64,000 nt of DNA from Telmatactis stephensoni (lineage: Eukaryota > Cnidaria > Anthozoa > Actiniaria > Isophelliidae). Of the stretch, positions 54,900 to 64,000 are shown piece after piece (position 1 is the stretch's first letter; each line of letters starts with the position of its first letter). Location: contig JALIZF010001641.1 of assembly GCA_029948255.1 (NCBI GenBank), positions 372,001-436,000 of the forward strand, given 5' to 3'. Under the pieces are notes generated by a model, which was not told the DNA's origin, did no database searches, and saw only the letters and a list, made by a program, of their open reading frames with translations. The translations under genes and the position numbers were made by a program.

Positions 54900-57540
54900 T
54901 ACCATTCAAAACTTGGAAACTTGGAAACTTCATTTATTTAGCCACGGTAAAAACATCAGTACATACAAATATATAACTATTATAATAATATAAAAAGTTT
55001 AAAAATTGTATTAAACTGTTTTACATGTTTGCCGTGCGGGAGTACTTTGTAGATAGAATCGGTTTAATGCTTCGTTTGAAATTAGAGACAGAGTGACTCG
55101 CTCTCGTTTGGTGTGGAAGGCTATTCCACAGAGCTGGCCCGCTGTAGCTAATGCTACGCTTTAGATAGTCTGTGCGGGGTTTCGGGAGAGCAAGTTTGTT
55201 TTCTATGTCTCTAATTTCATAGCAAGATTCTATGGGTTTAAAAAGATCTTGTATGTATTTGGGCGCTAGTTTGTGAGTTGCTTTGAACATGAGTACAGCC
55301 TTAAGTTTTTTACGCCTGTCAGTAAGTTTGTCCCATCCTAGATGATCAAGAATCTCACTTGGACTGTCTTCATATGCTGCATTTGTTATAACTCTAACAG
55401 CACGATTTTGAAGTTTTTGGAGTTTGTTAGAGAGTTGTCCGTTAAGACCATCCCATACTGGGCTACAATAGTCAAAGTGAGGCTCTATTAGAGCTTGATA
55501 GATCTTGATTGCTGTCTCGGTGTTAATAAATGGCCGAAGGCGTTTGAGTGCGCCAATGGCAGAGGAAATTTTAGAGACAATTTGACCAACATGTATTGAC
55601 CAAGTCAGGTTCTGGTCAGTGGTTACACCTAGTGATTTGGTATGGGATACTCTTTTGATTTCTTGATCTTCTATCTGGGATACGAATGTATGATCGCTAG
55701 CCGTGGCAAGTTTTTGGCGCGAGCCAACAAGTATCACTTCGGTCTTAGCTACATTTAAACTAAGTCTGTTGGCTATCAACCATTCACTTAAATTACCAAG
55801 TTCATGGTTAAGTACCTCTTCAATTTGGGCTACACTGTTAGATGCTATTGTGATACTAGTGTCGTCAGCATACATTCTGGGTGTAGCTTCTCTCAGGCAG
55901 TTTGGAAGGTCATTAATATAAATAAGGAATAGTAATGGACCAATTAAACTGCCTTGAGGGACACCACAAGTAATCGCGTGAGCATTGGAGAGGTGTCCAT
56001 TAACCAGGCATTTTTGCATGCGCTCAGTGAGGTATGATTGAAACCAACAGAGTGTGGTTTGATCTACTCCATAGTACGATAGTTTGCGCAGAAGGATGGC
56101 ATGATCAATAGTATCGAAGGCCTTTTTCAAGTCGATGAAAATGATGCCGTTGATCATGCCATTGTCTATGTTTACAGACCAACTGTTAGTGGCTTCTAGC
56201 AAAGCTAGAACGTGTTAACGTGTTAACGTGCTATGGAGTGACCTAAATCCGGACTGACTATTTGCTAATAGGTGGTTATCATTCAGATAATTGTAAAATT
56301 GATCATAAATGACTTTTTCAAAGATTTTGGCGACAGCAGGGATTACGGAGATTGGCCTGTAGTTGTTAGGGTCTCCTTTTTTCCCTTTTTTGAAAATTGG
56401 TGTCACTCTAGCAAGCTTCCAGTCATTAGAAACAATGGAGGTAGAGATAGATTGGTTAAAAATGACAGTCAGGGAGGGTGCTATAATATCGCCTGCAATT
56501 TTAAGTAGACTACACGGAAGATTGTCTAGACCAGTCGATTTCTTACCATCCATTTTGTTCAGTAGCTTGCGAACTTCATCCACTTTGCAGGGACGAAGAG
56601 AGAATTTCTTATTTGTAGGTTTAAGAAAGACCTCGGGTTCTTTCTTAGCCTGGGGGATTTCATTTACAAGTGTTTGCCCAACGTTTGTGAAGTGATGGTT
56701 GAAAGCTTCTGATAGTTCAGATGCACAAGTGATTTTCCTCCTGTCACCCAATTCGAGCTCAGATATGTCTACAGATTTTTGCTGACGACATCTGAGCTCG
56801 TTAATTAGTTTCCAGGTTTTCCGAGGATCTCGCTTGTTAGCATCTAGATTATCAGTAAAGTATCTACGTTTTGCATTTTTAATGGAATTGTTTGTTTGAT
56901 TTCTTGCTATTTTATATTGGTCCCACCAGGATTGGTCGTTTGTTCTGATTGCTTTCTTTTTAGTGAAATCTCGATTTCGCATTTTACGTCTCAGATCAGC
57001 TGTGATCCACGGAGACTTCTTTTTGCCGATTCGCTTGTTCCTTAGGGGAGCATGCTTGTTTATGCAACTCATGAATAAAGTTTTCCAAGATGTCCACATT
57101 AGGTTAGGATCAGTGTGTGAGTTAATTTCATCCCAATTTATTTTCTGGAGATCTTGCAAGAAATCTTTGTCGTTAAAATTTTTGAGATTGCGAGTCATAA
57201 TAACTTTAGCCGTTCCTTTTTGAGCATAATGGGTTTTACGCGTTAGGAATACGAGGGAGTGATTGCTAATCCCTAAGTGGACAACACCCGATGAGACAAT
57301 TTTGTCAGGTGTATTAGTGAGACATAGATCGATTAGACTTTGAGACTGAGGAGTTATTCTGGTTGGTTCAGTGATAACTTGATGCAACCCATATACTTCA
57401 CAAATATCATTAAGTTTAGATAAATTATTATCCGAAGCGCACGGGAGCATGTTAACATTAAGGTCACCAACGAGAAATAACTCTAGGTTTTCACTATCGA
57501 TCTTGTCAACTAGGTTTTCAAAATTGTCAAAGGCTGATCA
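54900..57540 (-). mobile_element. Second non-LTR retrotransposon, frameshifted (Jockey superfamily)
   Basis: Two abutting minus-strand frames form one ORF2: 56,215-57,450 (endonuclease C-terminal part FLVGDLNVNM before it, TRITPQSQSLIDLCLTN, NHSLVF, then RT fingers DPNNYRPISVIPAVAKIFEK) and 55,021-56,202 (DLKKAFDTIDHA, CGVPQGSLIGPLLF, MYADD at 55,861-55,875, C-terminal SISYSGPALWNSLPHQTR). The break falls at 56,203-56,225, where CACGTTAA is tandemly repeated three times. The 5' part of the endonuclease is missing; the frame meets a stop near 57,537. The 3' end near 54,910 carries repeats of AAGTTTCC, typical of a non-LTR tail. Not mobile by itself. Confidence 0.85.
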
Positions 57541-58302
57541 TAAAACAGCTATTTCTTGATTCTTATTATTATTAGTCGAAGTAACCAAATATATAAGTAT
57601 GTAACTATATGGAGAAGATTCAATAGTCCTCTTCACAGTTCCCTGCGCCATCTTGAAAGGTAGCCATGCCCAGTTTGCATCAAAGCGAGACGAACGGTGG
57701 ACCAGATTTTTTTTCCAAACATTGCAAATAGATTAAAATATATGAAAAATAACAAAAATATATATAAATAAAAGTAAATATACGTTAAATAAATTAAAAA
57801 AATAACAATAAATATCGGAGAAAATTGGTAAGATGGATTGGTAAATCTAAATTTCCTTTAGCTTTTCAAGTTTTTAGATACCTTAAGAGGCGAATGTGGG
57901 GGTTCCACCTGACAGGCATACTCAAGTATGAGTATGAGTATAACCTTAGATCTCGATATGACAAGTTTGTAGTTGCATGGTCATTGTGGTGTTTATGTGC
58001 GTGATCGAGAACCCAGCAGAAAACTAGTCAAGAGACTTACACGCATCATCAATAAATCAAGGAAGATATCAAAGGTATTTATTGAGATCATATATACTGG
58101 CAGACATGCAAGTCCCACAGTCCTCATGGATACACAGTTATCATTAGAAATAATAATGGACATTCAAGGATTATAACTGAACATCATAAGAGTAAACTCA
58201 ATCCAGTATGCTTAATAAAGGGTATATATAGTACATAATTCCCATACCTAGCTACACTGTAAATTTTAGGGAGTAATTTTTACTCTTACGGTAGAGTATA
58301 AA

Positions 58303-58537
58303 GGCGGTGTTACACGAGACGATTTTTAACGACGATTTTCCGCGCAACGTTGCATGCAACAACTTGCAATATTTTGCGTTGCGAGTTTCTGACTTGGATT
58401 CAAAAACTCGCAACGCGTTGCCAAAGCGAAATTTGCAAGGAAAATCGTTCCAAGTGTCATGTTACACGAGAAAGATTTTTAACGCAACGCCGTTGCGCTG
58501 AAAATCGTCGTTAAAAATCGTCTCGTGTAACACCGTC
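58303..58537. mobile_element. MITE with GGCGGTGTTACACGAGACGA ends
   Basis: GGCGGTGTTACACGAGACGA continuing through TTTTTAACGACGATTTTC is repeated inverted at 58,498-58,537 with few mismatches. The core contains further GCAACG/CGTTGC palindromes. It sits within the GGAGTAAAA-rich stretch. Confidence 0.75.
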
Positions 58538-59379
58538 TTAAAGAACTCTGCCAAGGAGAGTAATTTGAAAGGAGTAAAAATGACTTCAAAGAAGGAGTAA
58601 AATCTACTCCTCTGAACAGGAACTAGAGTTCTTTATAATCTAGCAAGGAGTTATGGAAAGTGGAGTAAAATCAACTCTCTCTCTCTGGGATTTAGATTGA
58701 CTCAAAAGTGGAGTAAAAGGAGTAAAAGCAACTCTACCTGCCAGAGTAAAAAATATAACTGAATCGTCTATATATAGACCCGATATAACACGCTCTCGAG
58801 TTCTTTATATTATTTATCAAACGCCTAGTTTTCAACTGATCATATTTGACCAGACTTTTCCAAGTTGGACTAATTTTGGCTTAGAAAATTCCAAGTTAAA
58901 GTTTACGCAACAAAAATCTTTATCCGATATAAAGATCTACGTTATGGTAGTGATTTCCATTGTGTTTTCTGATGAATTATTAATGAGTTTGATAAAAATC
59001 AAACTAAACCTAATTTCCTGTTTACATAACTGTTATAGAGGGTCAATACTCTATAACTGTGGAGGACTAGTAGACACAGTCAGTTTCGGGTCGATATTCT
59101 GTCTTTATTGTTAATAGAGCACTTGGACTGCTGGACTTACAGAACCAGTAGAACTAGAATATATTTTCCCTGAGACAGCACGGCTTTTAGTAGGCGTTCC
59201 TTACTTGGCTCGTTATCTGTACTCGAGGTTCACCCAATCTAGTTCACTGTGTTACTGTAGTCTTGATCTACTGCGTGTGTGTGTTTTTACAAAGGTAATT
59301 CTATAAATACTGCTTCGTAAACATGTTGTTACACGTCATAATCCCTCACTATACGTAATTCATCAGGGGACTAACATGA

Positions 59380-59466
59380 CGAAACATGTTAAGACCTATT
59401 GAAAATCAATTGCTGACTACTTAATAGTCAGCAATTGATTTTCAATATAGGTCTTAACATGTTTCG
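59380..59466. repeat. Near-perfect 40-bp hairpin
   Basis: CGAAACATGTTAAGACCTAT...GCTGACTA (59,380-59,419) and its inverted copy (59,425-59,466) around a 5-base loop, with a two-base bulge in the right arm. No polymerase III box or U-tract supports a specific RNA. Confidence 0.8.
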
Positions 59467-60433
59467 TAGGTGTTTTAAGACTGATCAAAATATCACTGAT
59501 GAAATTGTTAAAATGTTTTCCGTAACATAACTTTTCGAGTCAAATCGAAACCCAACGTTGGTCTTGGGTTATGGTGAAAGAGAGTGTGTCACACAGGAAA
59601 CTATATATAAATCCTACAATCAAAACGGTCAAGGTCACAATACTTAAAATACTTAACCAGCAAAATTACTCAAAAAGTACAATTACTGAAAATCTGTAGT
59701 GTAACAAGAAATAATTTCGCGCTGTAACGAACAAAAAGTAAAAATTCTCTCTTGAAAAAACTGAATCTTTAGCTTGTAGCCATTTTTCAGCAAAGTGAAA
59801 ATATACGGAGAATTACAACACGTCCATTTAATTGTAAAATTCTACGAATTGTCGACAAAATCCTTTATTTTCCGTAACGGGTATCTATTTCAAAAGCCAT
59901 TTAACATTTTTAATTAAATAGGCCATATAACTAAACTCTCATCTTATTATGTTATATATAGTCTTAAGGACACTAGCTAGTGAAAAACGTCTGCGCATGC
60001 TCGTATTACGTCTTCGAGCTTTTGTAAACTTATGTAAATTTCGCTTTTATGCTTGCCTTCAACAATGGTTTTCACAAAATGTCAAAACTTAAGGTCAGTT
60101 CTTGAAACTTAAGGCCAGTATTCACATAATGTCTTCATTAATACAATATCTTTGTCTCACAAAATTATACAAGAGAAATTTTATGTATACACCGAGAACA
60201 CGAGCACTCATTTCAAGCTAAAACTCACACATGAACACATTTCTTAAGAAAGCATCGTAATATGCACGCATGCGCAGAATTTTTTTACTAGTCAGTCTCA
60301 GGTGGTTGCTATGCCGTTGCTATGCGATTTTGAGAGGGCGCTGAACGCTAATAACGCAGGCACTGTTAAAGTAAACCGAAAGGCCGTGTGGTGGATAACA
60401 ACCGGAACTGACTGGAAAACAAACCCGTAAAAA

Positions 60434-60604
60434 ATGTCGATCTCTATCCTTACTGAGCAGTGGTTGAAAGATCATCCAGAATTACAATGTCTTCTCTCCA
60501 AGTTCTGTGAGAAAGCTTTTGAAGCTCTTCCATTATTGAAAGAGTACGTAAAGGCTATTCCAGAAATATGCGCCAAGTTACAGAAATGGATTGACGACCT
60601 GAAG
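60434..60604 (+). CDS. First coding exon of an unrecognised gene (partial)
   Basis: ATG in GTAAAAAATGTCG opens 57 codons without a stop, ending AAG|GTACGT, a good donor. The product includes SILTEQWLKDHPELQCLLSK, FCEKAFEALPLLKEYVKAIP and EICAKLQKWIDDLK: helical, amphipathic, no motif I can name. The upstream 130 bp is GC-richer than its surroundings and contains two GTTGCTATGC repeats (from about 60,305), which would suit a promoter. No further exon could be placed before the window ends, so this is either a gene continuing to the right or a gene fragment. Confidence 0.5.
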
Positions 60605-61285
60605 GTACGTTGACTAGTAAAATGAGCTATGATTTCTAAATCGTTGTCAGTGTCCATCAACGGTTCTTTGATACTTCGATAAGTGTACTCTGTTTAGTAG
60701 TTTGAGATAAATAAAGAAGAGATGTATGTGGACAAATCAAAACATTAATCAGTAGAAAAATCAGTCATCCAATCAGAGGACAAGGAAGAGCCCCAGGAAC
60801 CAAAGTGTGAACATAGAATAAACTTAAATCCAGTTGTCAAATTCAAGCTTATGTATAGTCTCAGTGATCGCTAGCGCGTGAAACTCGAGTAAGTTCATTT
60901 TTCACCTCCGTCTAAAGTTCATGAAAAATCAATTATAAAAATCCTTTACAATAAACTAGCCGTTTCTAATAGAAATTAAAATTCTGTGAGGCTATAAAAA
61001 GCTTAATTATGTAATGAAAAAGCTTGTCCCGAAAAACTCATTTAAACTGTGTCTTCTATAGGAAAATGTAACTAAATCGTTCGTGAGTTTGATATATACT
61101 TTTGTCACGCCAAGATATATATAGTGACATGGGGTCAACAATTGAGCAGTCAAAACAAAATCGTTTCAAAGAAATGAAATTTCAGAGACAGAAACAAATT
61201 TCGCCCTCAGTTAAATCATTAGATGGGCTTGTGCATATACCTTCATGTTAATAAAAGCGCTGAAAAAGTTTATCCTTAATATATA

Positions 61286-63090
61286 ACTAGACGCACACGT
61301 GCGTTCACTCGTGCCCCGGGAGCCCCTTTTAGGAGAGGCTTCAATGACCGGCCCCGTTCGTACTCTTCCCCGAGCCGTTTCACGCATTCTTCACCATTCC
61401 CGGAAATAGTCATAAGACCTTTTTTGAATCGGCTAACTTAAACTAAAGAATATCTGACTAGCCGTTTCTAATAGAAAGTGAAATGCTGCGAGCAGAAAAC
61501 AGCTGGTGTATCTACGTTAGCAGAACTGTTCCCCTAAAACTCACGAAAGTACACCGCTTTGTCTGATATATCAAATCTCCTGTGCGTTGTGTGACGAACA
61601 CTGCTAGTTGACCTTCAGTATTGAACTTCTACAGAACATAATTCCGTCCAGGTTCAGTGTCGGACACACACAGTTCAAAATATTTAGCACTTTGAGTAAA
61701 TTAATTACTCGTGCCCAGGCCTTTAGGCCGGGAACGAGTTATAAACTGCAAATGTTTTTTTTTTTTTTTTTTTTTCTCTTTTCGTCTCGAGAATGCGGCA
61801 TTCTTGCGCAATCGGTGACGTGTGCACTCCTGATTGGTTAAGAGCGTAAGAAACAATGCCCTTCATTCATCACCTTTGAGCGCGTGCAAACTCTTCGTAG
61901 TGAAGGCAAGCCAGGAACTTTAGGAATGCAAGATGGCTGACTTCAAAGAAAATAGCTTTCAGAGACAGGCTTTTCCTACAGTAGAACAATGTAATTTGGA
62001 GCTTTTAACTCGAGATATACCTATATACTTATAAGAGCTTCAGAATGGGCTGTTATTTTGAGCTTCATCTCCAATACTTTGACCAAATATCGAACTCTAA
62101 ATGGAGTACTTGGAACAATGCCCTCGCGATCTATTTCCTATGAGCTGGAAATCTAGCTACGAATTTCTCATCCTACATGTTGCTAAACGAACATACATAG
62201 AAGCAAGTCAATTATATTCCTCATTCAAGCATTCAAGAGACCTTGAGAGGTTTTTGTACTGAATTTTAAGATCAGACCATTGGCATGGAATGGCTAGGTT
62301 CAATTGACCTTGTTGGTCACGTAAGTCTTAAAACATCCGAAACATGAACGAAAACATACACGATTTGTTATTGTGTCAAAAACGCCGTTGTAGAAGTCTT
62401 TACAGCAAACAATTGAGATATATAGTGAAATAAAAACTTGAATAAACTGGAATATTTTTGCATGTTGGAGATAGCATACCCATGCATGATAATAGAAGGA
62501 TAAACAGACCCCGGGGGGGGGGGGGGGGGGACTCCAATCGTAAATGGACGGGGATGCTCGTCGTACCTTTTAGGGGTCAAAATCTGCAATCTGGTACCTT
62601 TTAGGGTGTCTCAGACTTAAGTTAACTACCAGAGACATAGCTGGTACCTTTTAGGGACTGTTTTGGGGTAAATGAACTACAAATAAGCATGAAAGCGACG
62701 ATTTCGATTATCTGAATTGAATCTTCAAAGCCATCGATAACTGACAAAGTGTTTCGTTACTTTAATGCTTTATTATTGTTTTTGAATTGGTACCTTTTAG
62801 GGGTAGAAATGAATTGCTGCCACTCCCACTCAGGTACCTTTTAGGGGTCATTTTCAAAATTTCCGACGAGCATCCCCGTCCTCTTATATATAGGAGTCCC
62901 CCCCCCCGGGAAACAGACAAATTGACTAATCAGATATTCTTTAAAAAGGTCAAAAAAGGTCTTTATTATGTTACGGTTAAGTGAAGAATGCGTGAAACGG
63001 CTCGGGGAAGAGTATGAACGGGGCCGGTCATTGAAGCCTCTCCTAAGGCACCGCTCCCAGGGCACGAGTGAACGCACGCGTGCGTCTAGT
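61286..63090. mobile_element. 1.8 kb element with about 108-bp terminal inverted repeats
   Basis: TA|ACTAGACGCACACGTGCGTT at the left and CGTGCGTCTAGT|TA at the right. The arms 61,286-61,396 and 62,981-63,090 share GGCTTCAATGACCGGCCCCG and GAGCCGTTTCACGCATTCTT, inverted. No transposase ORF is visible. The interior carries a separate inverted-repeat element at about 62,507-62,910. Confidence 0.82.
62507..62910. mobile_element. Poly-G-ended MITE with repeated TACCTTTTAGGG
   Basis: CCCCGGGGG...GGACTCC at the left and GGAGTCCCCCCCCCCGGG at the right, then GACGGGGATGCTCGTCG / CGACGAGCATCCCCGTC inside. The core repeats GGTACCTTTTAGGG about six times in both halves. Confidence 0.75.
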
Positions 63091-63099
63091 TAAAAAAAA

Positions 63100-64000
63100 A
63101 ATTGGGGTAGCTCATCACCCTTCCTCGCAGCCAAGTGCTGAATTACGAAGGGCGCAGCTCAACGTGATCGAGTCGAAGGTTTACAAGGGCGCTTTCATTA
63201 CGAGACAATTGAACAATCACACATTTACATACAAATTTAGATACACATACACGTAGCAGCCACCATACGACCCATGTCTGCGGATCACGGAGATCACGGT
63301 TTTTCAAACAATTACAAACGGCTAGCGATGGCAATGATTATAAAACTAACTGCCTACGACAACACAAGTTTTAGAAATGTGCAAGTACATTTTATTCACT
63401 GAAATATATTGCTTTTTCAAACAATATAATCACAAACAGTGTTAGGAATGATTATAAAACTAATTGATTAAAGTTTGTTTAGTAAAGGATGTGTATCGCT
63501 AGCTCCCTGGCAGCTATAAAAAGAGTGCTTGATAAATATCTGACACATAATTTGCCTTGTAATGTATAGAGAATGCATAAATATATGTGGATTTAACTGA
63601 ACTACTGAGAGAAGTCTGCGTAAAGAAAGCAAAATTTCGATTCACCAAAAATTTTAGTGATATCGTGTGGCTTTCTAAAGAGATTTTACCTCTTTGAAGA
63701 GGAGAACATTGGAATGCAACTTTATATCGTCTTGCTTCGATCGAGCGTACAACGCGGCGATGAAAACTGAACTCATAAAAGGACATTGTCTTTCCTGAGA
63801 AATATCACTAAACAGTTCATGAACTTGCTGAACACTTCCACGAATACAAAGCAGGATTCAGTGGATTCCCGGGTATGATAAATCTGAATAACAACGACAA
63901 CTTAGCTAGAAAACAAAGACTCCAATCGCGTGGTCAGCGATCATTCCAAGCATATTTTGATGACGTCACAAATCATCGTTCGCTACATCCATATACGTAC
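63100..64000. other. Right edge of window, no confident gene
   Basis: A minus-strand ATG at 63,786 opens 90 codons and has a possible donor (AGAG|GTAAAA near 63,690), but nothing in it is recognisable. Two near-repeats of AATGATTATAAAACTAA occur at 63,330-63,465. Confidence 0.35.

Larger units (their letters stand above)
57600..60300. other. Repeat-rich spacer without a confident gene
   Basis: Contains a stretch of recurring GGAGTAAAA motifs (58,265-58,760), the MITE at 58,303 and the hairpin at 59,380. No exon chain recognised on either strand. Confidence 0.45.

Noticed and set aside
62560..62860. TTAGGG occurrences suggesting telomeric repeat
   Set aside because: The hits are scattered parts of TACCTTTTAGGG in a MITE, not a tandem hexamer array.

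Overview
The window is animal nuclear DNA: AT-rich, gene-poor, with short exons split by GT-AG introns, tRNA-derived SINEs, non-LTR retrotransposons and very many short inverted-repeat (MITE-like) elements. The gene content (POLR2G and MBIP orthologues plus a cluster of secreted PAN/apple + fibrinogen-like proteins) and the repeat style fit a cnidarian, most likely a stony coral. That assignment is inference from memory of such genomes; no search was run.

Layout. 0.37-4.5 kb: MBIP on the minus strand, 3' end outside the window. 4.68-8.13 kb: a complete POLR2G (RPB7) on the plus strand, divergent from MBIP across about 160 bp. 8.4-10.2 kb: repeats, including a transposon nested in another. 10.3-12.0 kb: a divergent PAN + fibrinogen-like gene (copy 1, minus). 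12-16.3 kb: no confident gene, some MITEs. 16.3-51.7 kb: three tandem segmental units (U1 about 16.34-25.05, U2 25.05-35.58, U3 35.58-51.7 kb). Each carries one four-exon PAN + fibrinogen-like gene on the minus strand (copies 2, 3, 4), a tRNA-like SINE on each side and an orphan 67-codon exon-like block. The units differ mainly by transposon insertions, so paralogous empty sites are readable for many of them. 52.9-57.6 kb: two 5'-truncated non-LTR retrotransposons lying tail to tail. 57.6-64 kb: mostly repeats, plus one plausible first coding exon of an unrecognised plus-strand gene at 60.43 kb and a 1.8 kb element with about 108-bp terminal inverted repeats.

The PAN + fibrinogen-like proteins have signal peptides and cysteine-rich extracellular domains, so they are probably secreted or matrix proteins. 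Copies 3 and 4 are intact at 317 codons each. Copy 2 has a single-base insertion and copy 1 lacks an in-frame start. The most unusual finding is a pair of insertions with the same layout: terminal inverted repeats around a remnant of what looks like the N-terminus of a tyrosine-recombinase ORF beginning ATGGCGGA, followed by a hairpin outside the right repeat. Related CCAAT/GCGCGC motifs recur across the window.
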